Positions 26,835-35,469 of a stretch of 64,000 bases of DNA are shown piece after piece. The notes beneath the pieces were generated by a model that saw only the letters and a list, made by a program, of their open reading frames with translations, ran no database searches and was not told the origin of the DNA. Positions within the stretch are counted from its first letter, which is position 1. Every line of letters starts with the position of its first letter. The position numbers were made by a program, and so were the translations under genes. This stretch comes from Acinetobacter sp. A47 (GTDB lineage: Bacteria > Pseudomonadota > Gammaproteobacteria > Pseudomonadales > Moraxellaceae): the NCBI RefSeq assembly GCF_000805455.1, contig NZ_JSUS01000064.1, positions 372,001 through 436,000 of the forward strand, read 5' to 3'.

Positions 26835-27272
26835 ATGTCTGATAAATACGAGTATGCAGGCTTCTGGATTCGTGTCGGTGCAGCAATTATCGACTCGATT
26901 ATCGTAATCGTTGCGATGATTCCGTTAACCATGATTTTTGGTGGGGGCGAAACTACAGTCGCTTCTGATGGATTTTCATCGTTCCAGTTTATGTCAACCT
27001 CGGACTGGATCTGGCAAATCATTACGGCCGTATTTTATGTTTTCTGCTGGATTAAATTTGCCGGCACACCGGGTAAGCGTTTACTTCGTTTAAAAGTGCT
27101 AGACGAAAAAACCGGTGAAAACGTGACAGTTGGACAGGGGATTATCCGTTATATCGGTTATATTCCTGCTACTTTAGTATTTTTTATTGGCTTGATCTGG
27201 GTGGCTTTCGATGCCAAGAAACAGGGCTGGCACGACAAAATGGCAAAAACAGTAGTGGTCAGAGAGCTTTGA
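26835..27272 (+). CDS. RDD family membrane protein
   Basis: A 145-aa membrane protein with the RDD pattern: an N-terminal YAGFWIRVGAAIIDSIIV (Arg then Asp in the first helix), a middle helix after a Gly-rich loop, then FAGTPGKRLLRLKVLDEKTGE, and a last helix before WHDKMAKTVVV. RDD proteins are small integral membrane proteins; some members affect ion exchange, but most are uncharacterised. AGTGAGGGG lies just upstream of the ATG as ribosome binding site. Confidence 0.9.
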   Translation: MSDKYEYAGFWIRVGAAIIDSIIVIVAMIPLTMIFGGGETTVASDGFSSFQFMSTSDWIWQIITAVFYVFCWIKFAGTPGKRLLRLKVLDEKTGENVTVGQGIIRYIGYIPATLVFFIGLIWVAFDAKKQGWHDKMAKTVVVREL

Positions 27273-27319
27273 TTTAGCTCGAAATTTTATCATGTAATCA
27301 AAAATTCATACGATAGGAC

Positions 27320-27347
27320 TTGTGAATCAGTTCGCATGTCCTATAAT
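27320..27347 (+). promoter_or_regulatory. Promoter of the leader and outer-membrane-type protein gene
   Basis: TTGTGA (27320-27325) and a perfect TATAAT (27342-27347) with a 16-nt spacer. Transcription would start near 27354, leaving about 230 nt of leader before the start codon at 27583. Confidence 0.65.
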
Positions 27348-27353
27348 GCCTTT

Positions 27354-27582
27354 GAATTTATTCACGGAGATCCTAAATGGGTAGTTGTTCGAGGTTCGGG
27401 TTTAACAGTCGATTAAACCAAAGCGAATACTGAGCAAGAGTGCCTGTTAGGTGGGCTATCTTGCAATGAGATAGCTTTGATAAAAATGTTTTAAACCCTT
27501 CTATAAAATTTTGCTGTACACACAAAATTTACGCTATTAACTGCAACCTGTTTAGTTTCTCACCTACAATGGGGAGAAGCCT
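27354..27582 (+). promoter_or_regulatory. Structured 5' leader RNA
   Basis: The leader can form three hairpins: GGTTTAA/TTAAACC (27399-27419, loop CAGTCGA), GCTATCT/AGATAGC (27455-27475, loop TGCAATG) and AAATTTTG/CAAAATTT (27506-27530). It also contains an 18-codon reading frame (27377-27433) that overlaps the first hairpin. Leader, peptide and hairpins together resemble attenuation or riboswitch control, possibly by an ion given the mgtC gene downstream. I could not match it to a known RNA class. Confidence 0.45.
27377..27433 (+). CDS. Possible 18-codon leader peptide
   Basis: ATG at 27377 follows GGAG with 7-8 nt spacing and encodes MGSCSRFGFNSRLNQSEY, ending at TGA. Its codons 8-14 cover the first leader hairpin, so ribosome movement through it would affect folding. 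It has no run of one amino acid that would point to classical amino-acid attenuation. It may be fortuitous. Confidence 0.3.
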   Translation: MGSCSRFGFNSRLNQSEY

Positions 27583-28278
27583 ATGTTCTTTCACGCTTCC
27601 ATGCAATGGTTAGCTGTCGTTAATGTATTGGTTTTATCGGGATTATTGCTGACACAAAAAAGTAAGGCCGGTCCGCTGGTCAATACAGATGATATCTCGA
27701 TCACAAATGCACAGCAGTGCCAGCTGGAAAGTACCTATACACGTAATAAGGATGGTAGCTGGGCTTATCAGGTCATACCTGCCTGTAACCTGAAGGATAA
27801 TCTGGAAATATCCTTAGGTTATCACTCCAGTAAAGATGCTGATCAGATTCATGGATTTTCAGCTCAGGCCAAAACCATGCTCAAACCGATGGAAAATCAC
27901 TGGGGCATTGCCAGCAGCCTGTTGCTCTCGCGTGATGATGTTACTCATCATGGTGGCAAGCTGGACTGGTTTTTCAATGTCCCGGTGAGTTTTGAGTTTC
28001 TGGAACAACGTCTGGCGCTGGACACCAACATTGGTTATCAACATGCCGATGAGCGTCTGGTTCGTTGGGGCGTGGCTTCGACCTATAACCTCACAGACCG
28101 GGTGGGTGTAACGCTTGAAACCTATAATCAGGACCGTCAGGCGCCGTTCTATCAGGCTGCATTGCAGTACAGCCTCATTCCCAATGTATTAAGTCTGGAA
28201 GCCTCCTTTGGTGATCGCTTGCGTGCAGAAAAACAGCACTGGTTTGGTCTGGGACTGAGTTTTACGCCGTCATCATAA
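27583..28278 (+). CDS. Exported protein, probable outer-membrane beta-barrel
   Basis: A 231-aa protein with a signal peptide (MFFHASMQWLAVVNVLVLSGLLL, cleavage probably after SKAG). The mature part shows the alternating pattern of short amphipathic strands (LEISLGYHSSKD, ALDTNIGYQHADERL, VGVTLETYNQDRQ, HWFGLGLSF), so a small beta-barrel is likely. I do not recognise the family. GGGGAGAAG precedes the ATG as a strong ribosome binding site. It sits 56 nt before mgtC on the same strand, behind a long structured leader, so it may belong to the same ion-responsive unit. Confidence 0.7.
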   Translation: MFFHASMQWLAVVNVLVLSGLLLTQKSKAGPLVNTDDISITNAQQCQLESTYTRNKDGSWAYQVIPACNLKDNLEISLGYHSSKDADQIHGFSAQAKTMLKPMENHWGIASSLLLSRDDVTHHGGKLDWFFNVPVSFEFLEQRLALDTNIGYQHADERLVRWGVASTYNLTDRVGVTLETYNQDRQAPFYQAALQYSLIPNVLSLEASFGDRLRAEKQHWFGLGLSFTPSS

Positions 28279-28334
28279 TTGTAGCTTTTCTCCTTATCCT
28301 TCCTTCAAAATCATAGATAAGACACAGGTGAAAC

Positions 28335-29054
28335 ATGCAATTAAAATTTTTACAGCAGACCGATTTTACAAATATTGTGGATAGTTTAATCAGCCTTTCA
28401 GTGGCATTTGTTCTGGGGGCACTGATTGGTTTTGAACGTCAGTACCGGCAGCGGACTGCCGGGTTACGGACTAATGTACTGGTTGCGGTCGGTGCGGCCA
28501 TTTTTGTCGATATTGCAGTGAATTTGACCGGTGCAGATGGCGCTGTTCGGGTGATTGCCTATGTGGTTTCTGGCATTGGCTTTCTGGGGGCCGGTGTGAT
28601 TATGCGCCAGGAAGGCAATATTCATGGTCTCAATACCGCAGCAACCTTATGGTGTTCGGCGGCAGTCGGGGCTGCCGCTGGTGCTGATCTGGTGATTGAG
28701 GCGATACTGGCAACCTTGTTTATTCTGGCCGCAAATACCCTGTTGCGGCCGATTGTACATGCCATTGATCGCCGCCCACTGGATGATGACACTGAAGTGT
28801 TGCATGTGATTTATATTATTTGTGACCGTAGCCACAGTAAAACAGTGATGGATGAGCTGAACCTGACTTTGAAACATCATAACTATCCTGCCAAAGATAT
28901 TGATGTCACGCCATTTGGCGAAAAAGAGGTCGAGATTGAAGCAACCCTGATCGCAACCTCGATTGAAGCAGAGGAAGCCCAGCATATCATCAACCATCTC
29001 AATGCCATGCCACAAATCCGTCAGGCATTCTGGGACAAAAATGCCATAAGCTGA
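28335..29054 (+). CDS. mgtC: MgtC/SapB family membrane protein
   Basis: A 239-aa protein with the MgtC domain in residues ~15-140: LGALIGFERQYRQRTAGLRTN, VAVGAAIFVDIAV, GIGFLGAGVIMRQ and LNTAATLWCSAAVGAAAGA, four to five transmembrane helices. The C-terminal ~90 residues are a soluble ACT-like domain. In Salmonella, MgtC supports growth at low Mg2+ and inhibits the F-ATPase; for this protein the role is inferred. It follows the beta-barrel gene and precedes a K+/H+ antiporter, an ion-homeostasis neighbourhood. Confidence 0.85.
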   Translation: MQLKFLQQTDFTNIVDSLISLSVAFVLGALIGFERQYRQRTAGLRTNVLVAVGAAIFVDIAVNLTGADGAVRVIAYVVSGIGFLGAGVIMRQEGNIHGLNTAATLWCSAAVGAAAGADLVIEAILATLFILAANTLLRPIVHAIDRRPLDDDTEVLHVIYIICDRSHSKTVMDELNLTLKHHNYPAKDIDVTPFGEKEVEIEATLIATSIEAEEAQHIINHLNAMPQIRQAFWDKNAIS

Positions 29055-29169
29055 TCTTGGGCAGATATTGTCTTACTGGTCAAAGTGGGATGCATTGTCC
29101 TATATATGCTATATATGGCCTTTATTGTTTAACCTAAAATAAAACCAGCTTGATAACAATGAGAACAGT

Positions 29170-31002
29170 ATGAGTTCAGAAGCACATTCAATCAGTTTAA
29201 TTGCCCCTGTGGTTTTGCTGGCAGCAGCTGTTGTTGCAGTCCCGATTTTTAAGCGGATCGGGTTGGGATCGGTTCTTGGTTATCTGATTGCCGGATTGAT
29301 CATTGGCCCGTTTGGATTTGCATTTTTTCATGATTCGGCCTCGATACTGCATATTGCAGAGCTGGGGATTGTGATGTACCTGTTTGTGATTGGCCTTGAA
29401 ATGCAGCCTTCCCATCTATGGAGTTTAAGGCGGGAAATTTTTGGACTGGGTACTTTACAGATTGTGGCGTGCGGTTTGGCCCTTACTGGTGTCGGGATGC
29501 TGTTTGGTTTTAGCTGGCAGGTGGCTTTTATTGGTGCTGCCGGTTTTGTCCTGACCTCGACTGCCATTGTCATGCAGCTGCTGGGAGACCGGGGTGATAT
29601 TACCCAGCCTCATGGTCAGAAGATTGTCGCCATCCTGTTATTTGAAGATTTGCTGATTGTACCCTTGCTGGCCATTGTTGCTTTTATGGCGCCAAACCAT
29701 GTGGTGGAAAATAGCTCTGCACGTCTTGAAAGTATCGGCATCGGTTTAATTGCAATTGCCGGACTGATAGCTGCAGGTTACTGGCTATTAAATCCTTTAT
29801 TCAGGTTGCTGGCTGCTGCAAAAGCCCGTGAAGTCATGACAGCTGCTGCGCTTCTGGTGGTGTTGGGTGCAGCCTTGCTGATGCAGGTCAGCGGACTGTC
29901 TATGGCCATGGGGGCTTTTCTTGCGGGGGTATTATTATCGGAATCTACCTTTAGGCATCAGATTGAAGCCGATATTGAACCTTTCCGTGGCTTATTGCTG
30001 GGGCTGTTTTTCCTCGGTGTCGGTATGTCACTTGATTTATCGGTAGTGGCACAAAACTGGCAGCTGATTATAAGTGGCGTCATCGCCATGATGTTTGCCA
30101 AAGCGCTGATGATCTATATCGTTGCGCGTGTAAGCAAAAGTCCGCATCGCGAGGCTCTGGATCGTGCTTTATTGATGGCACAAGGCGGCGAGTTTGCCTT
30201 TGTGCTGTTTGCAGCTGCGGTGAGTGCCCAAGTGATTGATAATACCATCAAGTCTAACCTGACTGCGATTGTGGTGCTTTCTATGGTGCTGACCCCGATC
30301 GTGGGAATTCTGTTTAAACGCTTCACCCAAAGCAAAGACCCGATTAATCTGGACAATGTCACAGTTGCCGAAGGTTTGAGTGGCAGTATCTTAATGATTG
30401 GCTTTGGGCGATTTGGTCAGGTGACCAGTCAGTTATTGCTGGCCCGTGGGGTTGATGTCACCATTATTGATAATGATATCGACATGATTCAAAACGCAGA
30501 GAAATTCGGTTTTAAAATCTATTATGGCGACGGTTGTCGTCTGGATATCCTGCATGCTTCGGGAGCGGCCACAGCGCAAGCCATTGTCGTCTGTGTAGAT
30601 AGCAAAGAAACCACCAATCGTATTGTAGAGCTGGTTACACATGAATTTCCGTTAGCCAAGCTATTGGTGCGTTCTTATGACCGTGAACATTCACTTTATC
30701 TGGTCAAACAGAAAGTGGACTATATGATTCGTGAAACCTTTGAGTCTGCCATCAAGTTTGGGGGCGTAATCTTGCAGCAGCTCGGCGTGGCTGAGGATGA
30801 AGTACAACGGATTACCGATGAAATTCGTGACCGGGATGAAGAACGTTTTGAAACCGAAATAGCCGCTGATAATGTATATGCAGGTGTCGGTTTGCAATAT
30901 AGCCATGCGCATCCAAGACCGACTGCACCATTGATTCGCCCTAAACAGGCAGCCCGAATTTTAAATGACGAAGAAGCACAAAAGGACTTAGCTGAAAAGT
31001 AA
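29170..31002 (+). CDS. CPA2 monovalent cation:proton antiporter, KefB/KefC type
   Basis: A 610-aa membrane protein. Residues 1 to ~390 form the Na+/H+ exchanger domain with 12-13 helices (IGLGSVLGYLIAGLIIGPFG, the LLFEDLLIVPLLAIVAF segment, ALLMAQGGEFAFVLF). Residues ~405-530 form a cytoplasmic RCK/TrkA-N domain with the nucleotide-binding ILMIGFGRFGQVTSQLL and the adenine-binding acidic IIDND. This is the architecture of glutathione-gated K+ efflux systems KefB/KefC. No KefF/KefG-type ancillary gene lies beside it. It ends at a terminator. Confidence 0.9.
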   Translation: MSSEAHSISLIAPVVLLAAAVVAVPIFKRIGLGSVLGYLIAGLIIGPFGFAFFHDSASILHIAELGIVMYLFVIGLEMQPSHLWSLRREIFGLGTLQIVACGLALTGVGMLFGFSWQVAFIGAAGFVLTSTAIVMQLLGDRGDITQPHGQKIVAILLFEDLLIVPLLAIVAFMAPNHVVENSSARLESIGIGLIAIAGLIAAGYWLLNPLFRLLAAAKAREVMTAAALLVVLGAALLMQVSGLSMAMGAFLAGVLLSESTFRHQIEADIEPFRGLLLGLFFLGVGMSLDLSVVAQNWQLIISGVIAMMFAKALMIYIVARVSKSPHREALDRALLMAQGGEFAFVLFAAAVSAQVIDNTIKSNLTAIVVLSMVLTPIVGILFKRFTQSKDPINLDNVTVAEGLSGSILMIGFGRFGQVTSQLLLARGVDVTIIDNDIDMIQNAEKFGFKIYYGDGCRLDILHASGAATAQAIVVCVDSKETTNRIVELVTHEFPLAKLLVRSYDREHSLYLVKQKVDYMIRETFESAIKFGGVILQQLGVAEDEVQRITDEIRDRDEERFETEIAADNVYAGVGLQYSHAHPRPTAPLIRPKQAARILNDEEAQKDLAEK

Positions 31003-31021
31003 CGAACAACACGACTGATTG

Positions 31022-31047
31022 AGCCCTCATTTGCTGAGGGCTTTTTA
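31022..31047 (+). terminator. Terminator after the antiporter gene
   Basis: AGCCCTCA and TGAGGGCT pair around a 5-nt loop, followed by TTTTT. Confidence 0.9.
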
Positions 31048-31156
31048 ATTGAAGTTTTTGAGATAAATTAAATGATATATCTCGTATAATGACAGTATGG
31101 GGCGTTGCTATGAATGTATTTTGACTTGGTAACCGATAAAAATGGAACAAAATTGA

Positions 31157-31807
31157 TCAAGACAGGGTAGAGGTTGCCAGTCTTAAACCGAAACCAAAGA
31201 ATAAAATGCCAACCAGACAAATGCCACTGGCTGCAAGTTTATAATTATGTTTGAAAAATCCGGAAAGCTTGATTCCGGAAAAGATTAATGCTGTCAGATA
31301 ACTGAAACTCACCAGTTGCAGGATGATCGCCAGCACTAAAAAGCTTAAAGCCGGATAGGCATAACTTGGCTCAACAAACTGTACAAAGAAAGACAGGAAA
31401 AACAAGATCGCTTTCGGGTTAAGCAGGCTAATGCTCAAAGCGGTACGGTAGGGATGGATCCGGTCTAAATTTGGCAGAGCTGCCAGTTCAGCATGATGCG
31501 GTGGCTTGTTCCAGGTCTGATAGGCTCCTTGTAGCAATTTAAAGCCCAAGTACGCCAGATAGCAGGCGCCTGTTAATTTAAGAATCACGAATAAAATCGG
31601 AAAGGCTTTTAATAAGGAAGCTGCACCCAGAACCGTACACAGGATTAAAATAAAATCACCGGTAAATACGCCACAGGCTGCTGCATAACCAGTACGGATG
31701 CCATAACGCGAAGCGACCGACATCACATATAATGAGTTGGGGCCCGGCAATAACACAATCAAGATTGTCCCAATTATATAAGTGGTTAAATCTGTTATAC
31801 CGAACAC
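31157..31807 (-). CDS. leuE: LysE/RhtB-family leucine exporter LeuE
   Basis: A 216-aa inner-membrane exporter with about six helices. The N-terminal YIIGTILIVLLPGPNSLYVM signature (the PGPN of the LysE family) and YAAACGVFTGDFILI follow E. coli LeuE (YeaS) closely, as does YLAYLGFKLL. The family exports leucine and some other hydrophobic amino acids. It lies downstream of tal but is separated from it by a terminator, so it has its own promoter. Confidence 0.82.
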   Translation of the reverse strand: MFGITDLTTYIIGTILIVLLPGPNSLYVMSVASRYGIRTGYAAACGVFTGDFILILCTVLGAASLLKAFPILFVILKLTGACYLAYLGFKLLQGAYQTWNKPPHHAELAALPNLDRIHPYRTALSISLLNPKAILFFLSFFVQFVEPSYAYPALSFLVLAIILQLVSFSYLTALIFSGIKLSGFFKHNYKLAASGICLVGILFFGFGLRLATSTLS

Positions 31808-31821
31808 GTTGAAAACTCATT

Positions 31822-31862
31822 AAAAAACCGATTTTTGTTAATATAGCAAAAATCGGTTTTTA
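31822..31862 (-). terminator. Terminator after tal
   Basis: ACCGATTTTTG and CAAAAATCGGT pair around a 9-nt loop, with A and T runs outside. It lies between the tal stop and the leuE start. Confidence 0.88.
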
Positions 31863-31881
31863 TGGGTGAAAATTCGACTAA

Positions 31882-32871
31882 TTATGGTTTGATTTCAGCA
31901 TCAATTCCAAAAGATTGACGCAGCAATAAACTCAGTTGATCACGGGCCTTGATAAAGCCGTCGATACCGCCTTGCAGTAACTGGAAGGCCATCAGGTCCT
32001 GCTCAAGTTCAGCCTTAAAGCTTTCTCTGGTTTGCGCTGGACGCTCAATTTTTTCAGCTTGCTGGGCTGACTCAATGCTCAATTGGGCTTCAACCTTTTG
32101 CTGATCCTGTTCAAGCTGAGCCAGCAGGCCTGGTGCAATGGTCAGCAGGTCGCAACCGGCCAGTCCCAGTACCTGTGCAGTACTGCGGAAGCTTGCCCCC
32201 ATGACTTGGGTCTGAATACCTTGCTGCTTATAATAATTGTAGATTTTCTTGACTGAAAGTACACCCGGATCTTGGGCAATTGGATATTGCTCAACGCCTT
32301 CTGCTTTTTTATACCAGTCAAGAATACGACCCACAAAAGGTGAGATCAGGGTAACGTTTGCATCGGCACAGGCCTGTGCCTGATGGAGACCAAACAGCAG
32401 GGTCAGGTTACACGGAATGCCTTCTGCTTCGAGTACTTTAGCCGCCTGAATACCTTCCCAGGTCGAAGCAATCTTGATCAGGATACGGGATTGCTCGATA
32501 CCATAGCCTTGATACAGTTTGGAAAGTTCGCGTGCTTTGGCGATGGTAGCTTCTGTATCATAAGACAACGAGGCATCGACTTCGGTTGAGACACGGCCTT
32601 TAATCAGTTTTAAGATCTCGACACCAAACTTTACGGTCAAGATATCAATGGTTCGCTCGATCAACTCGTCGCTTTGATAACCTTCCTGTTTTGCTTGGGT
32701 ATAGGCATCTTCAATCAGTGCGCGGCTTTCTGGTAGTTCTGCAGCAGCAGTAATCAGTGAAGGGTTGGTTGTTGCATCGAGCGGGCGAAACTTTTCAATT
32801 GCTTCCAGGTCACTACTATCGGCAACAACAGTGGTTAAATCTTTTAATTGGTGTAATGCGGTCTGAGTCAT
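31882..32871 (-). CDS. tal: Transaldolase
   Basis: Transfers dihydroxyacetone units between sugar phosphates in the non-oxidative pentose phosphate pathway. The 329-aa TalB-type protein has DATTNPSL near the N-terminus, the Schiff-base Lys in ILIKIASTWEGI (residue ~130), CNLTLLFGLHQAQACAD and SPFVGRILDW. All catalytic positions are intact. The neighbouring antisense frames carry no protein-like features. Confidence 0.95.
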   Translation of the reverse strand: MTQTALHQLKDLTTVVADSSDLEAIEKFRPLDATTNPSLITAAAELPESRALIEDAYTQAKQEGYQSDELIERTIDILTVKFGVEILKLIKGRVSTEVDASLSYDTEATIAKARELSKLYQGYGIEQSRILIKIASTWEGIQAAKVLEAEGIPCNLTLLFGLHQAQACADANVTLISPFVGRILDWYKKAEGVEQYPIAQDPGVLSVKKIYNYYKQQGIQTQVMGASFRSTAQVLGLAGCDLLTIAPGLLAQLEQDQQKVEAQLSIESAQQAEKIERPAQTRESFKAELEQDLMAFQLLQGGIDGFIKARDQLSLLLRQSFGIDAEIKP

Positions 32872-32984
32872 TGATATAGCGTTCTTACTTAAACATATTA
32901 TTGGTAATTTCTTTTATAACATAATCCGGATGAAAGCAAAGCATCGCTTTTGTTGGCAGATTTATTCCTTAAGGTTATGTTTTA

Positions 32985-33875
32985 TTACTTGCTGTGCTGT
33001 CGCTGTTTGCGGATATGTTCTATCAGGAACCGCGCGGCTGCACCCAGTTCGCTTTCCCGGCTCCAGACCAGATCGACATAGTATTCAAACTTGGGAGTAA
33101 AATCGTAAAGATCCAGAATTTTTAATTTCTTGCGTAATTCAGGGTTTTCATTAAACATCTGTAATGGGAGTACACCCCAGCCCAGATTCCGCACGATCAT
33201 CATGCATGCCGAGTGATGATTATCGGTACGCCAGTAATCTTTAGAGTAGAGTAATTCTGGCCGGATGGTATGATCACGGCTGGCCACTACAATTTGTCGG
33301 GTCTGTACCATTTGCTCAAATGAAACCTTGTCCAGTTGAGCCAATGGGTTCGTTCTGGCAATTACGGGAACCAAAGCCTCACTTTTTAGTTCAACAAACT
33401 GTTCGCGGCTGTCGAGTTGTTCCCGTTCAAACATCAAGGCAAGTTGCGCCGTCTGGTCAAGTAACATTTGTAGCGCATCTTCCTGTGGTGCTGAAACGAT
33501 ATTCAGTGACAGGCTGGGAAAATGCTGGTCGAGCAGGGTAATGTAATCTGTCCAGTTGGTATGTAGCAGTTCGGAGACCACGACAATATTTAAGGTCGAT
33601 TCTAACCCTGTACTTAATGCATGGGCATGCTGTTTCCACTGGTTCATCTCGATCAGTAATTGTTGTGTCTTTTCATAAAGTACAAGAGCTTCTGCCGTAG
33701 GCGTCGGTTCCCGTCCGATTCGCTCAAAGAGTTTAAGATCGAGGTCGATTTCCAGATTGGCAATCGACATACTGACCGCAGAAGGAACCTTGCCCAGTTT
33801 ACGGGCAGCGGCAGAAAAGGAACCGGTCTCAATGACGGTCTGAAACATGAGTAGTTGTTCTTGGTTAATATTCAT
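32985..33875 (-). CDS. aceR: LysR-family regulator, AceR-type activator of aceI
   Basis: A 296-aa LysR-type regulator: the N-terminal winged HTH (QEQLLMFQTVIETGSFSAAA, RKLGKVPSAVSMSIANLE) and a two-lobe periplasmic-binding-like effector domain (residues ~90-290). It is divergent from the aceI homologue with 88 nt between, the same arrangement as AceR-aceI in Acinetobacter baumannii, where AceR activates the exporter in response to chlorhexidine and polyamines. The assignment rests on this context and on LysR identity; orthology to AceR was not tested. Confidence 0.8.
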   Translation of the reverse strand: MNINQEQLLMFQTVIETGSFSAAARKLGKVPSAVSMSIANLEIDLDLKLFERIGREPTPTAEALVLYEKTQQLLIEMNQWKQHAHALSTGLESTLNIVVVSELLHTNWTDYITLLDQHFPSLSLNIVSAPQEDALQMLLDQTAQLALMFEREQLDSREQFVELKSEALVPVIARTNPLAQLDKVSFEQMVQTRQIVVASRDHTIRPELLYSKDYWRTDNHHSACMMIVRNLGWGVLPLQMFNENPELRKKLKILDLYDFTPKFEYYVDLVWSRESELGAAARFLIEHIRKQRQHSK

Positions 33876-33963
33876 TTGTCAGAAAAATTGAAAGAATCTT
33901 ATTGGATTAATCAGTATTATAAAAATAAAATGACACTTATCCAAACAAGAGAGTGTTACAAAA

Positions 33964-34392
33964 ATGTTGATTTCCAAAAGAAGACTCATTCATGCAATCA
34001 GCTATGAAGTGATTTTATTGGTCATCATCGCGATTGCATTAAGTTTTATTTTTAGTATGCCACTAGAGGTAACGGGTATTCTAGGTACGATCATGGCGGT
34101 GATTTCTGTATTCTGGAATATAATCTTTAACCATTTCTTCGAAAAAGTAGAACACAAATATCAATGGGAAAGAACCATCCCGGTACGTATTTTACATGCG
34201 ATTGGTTTTGAAGGCGGCCTGATGCTTGCAACGATTCCAATTATTGCTTACCTGATGAAGATGACAATTATTGAAGCCATCATTTTAGACTTTGGTTTAA
34301 CCATGTGTATTCTGGTTTACACCTTCATTTTCCAGTGGTGCTATGACATTATTGAAGGACGTTTCTTTCCGAATGCCAAACTGGCCTCTTAA
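33964..34392 (+). CDS. aceI: PACE-family efflux transporter AceI
   Basis: A 142-aa protein of four helices made of two tandem bacterial transmembrane pair domains. It starts MLISKRRLIHAISYEV, which keeps Glu15, the proton-coupling residue known from A. baumannii AceI, and includes FWNIIFNHFFEKVEHKYQWE and RILHAIGFEGGLM. PACE proteins export chlorhexidine, other biocides and short-chain diamines by proton antiport. It is divergent from the LysR gene and ends at its own hairpin terminator. Confidence 0.93.
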   Translation: MLISKRRLIHAISYEVILLVIIAIALSFIFSMPLEVTGILGTIMAVISVFWNIIFNHFFEKVEHKYQWERTIPVRILHAIGFEGGLMLATIPIIAYLMKMTIIEAIILDFGLTMCILVYTFIFQWCYDIIEGRFFPNAKLAS

Positions 34393-34414
34393 TTAACAAT
34401 AATCATTGAAAATG

Positions 34415-34450
34415 AAGCACTTTTCGTCATTTGATGAAAAGTGCTTTTTT
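34415..34450 (+). terminator. Terminator after aceI
   Basis: AAGCACTTTTC and GAAAAGTGCTT form an 11-bp stem around a 10-nt loop, then TTTT. Confidence 0.9.
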
Positions 34451-34676
34451 ACATGTTGGCAATTGACTCGATTTGCTTACAGTATCGATAAGGTCAGACC
34501 ATTCAAGACAGGTCAACCCAGAGTTCATATGAAAATTATTTTTCGTGATTGGCCTGTAGATAATTTGGATATCCCTATTGATCGAATGGTTGTTCGGGAA
34601 TCCCATTAAAAAATACATTTATAAGGTTCTAAGAGCTTAGTAATGAGAGAGTACTTAAAAATATACTAGGGCTTAT

Positions 34677-35246
34677 CTATGCAAGATAAATTGTCTCCTG
34701 AGGTAATAATCGAGTGGCTTCATCCAATTTATTGTCTTCTATTAATGCATGAATTTGATGAGCTAGTGGAGTCACATCTGTAATCGATTTAATCCATTCA
34801 TTAACATATAATTGAACAGCCTCGTGACCAAGCCCTATTTGTATTGCTCTATGATCAAGAGGATTTAATTTCAAATCTCGTTCAGGATCCCACTGGATAC
34901 GAACAGGAGAACTTGATTTGAGTCGTTGCCACTGTTCCTGACTCATTGATGGATCTGGATGGCTTAAGCAGCTATGTGCCAACGCCCATTCAAAACCTTC
35001 ACGCGTTATATCGATAGCCAATATTCGGCTTTGTCCCTTATCTTTGAATCCCCAACCAGACCGATACATCATCTAAAGAAATGAGGGTTTAATCCATGTC
35101 ATTCTTTCCATCTTGAAGGGAGGGGAAACAAAAGTCTGATTTTCTAGTGCGGTGTTGGCAATAACGTCAGAATAAGCTTGGTATACACGTATGGTTTTAT
35201 CGTTATAGACGGCACGAATTTGATGAGTAGGAATATTAGTTAACAT
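34677..35246 (-). pseudogene. DUF4291 family gene interrupted by an amber codon
   Basis: The two halves sit in one reading frame. The first ends IRVYQAYSDVIA ... MERMTWIKPSFL, and the second begins MMYRSGWGFKDKGQSRILAI and continues through WDPERDLKLNPLDHRAIQIG to the normal end. Between them is TAG at 35073-35075, where the family has Trp (SFLWMMYRSGWG). A single G-to-A change of TGG explains this. DUF4291 proteins are ~190 aa and of unknown function. I set the start at the ATG at 35246; a TTG four codons upstream is also possible. No frameshift or deletion is seen, so the inactivation is probably recent. Confidence 0.85.
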
Positions 35247-35469
35247 AAACTTGTTCAATTATCTCACTTTTATCTATTTAAATATTTATTTTTTATAATA
35301 AAATTAAGTTTATCTTTTTTAAGGTTCAGATTTATTAAACTTAAATTATTGGGTTAAAATAACAAATAAAATAGCCTAAGTAAATTAAAATGCTTTTAAT
35401 CGAACCGCGAATTTCTTCTTTAACTAAAAAACATCATGCTAAAATAGGGAACTTATCTTTTTAGATTGC

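Noticed and set aside
34406..34609. Short frame after aceI
   Set aside because: It runs across the aceI terminator hairpin and has no ribosome binding site.
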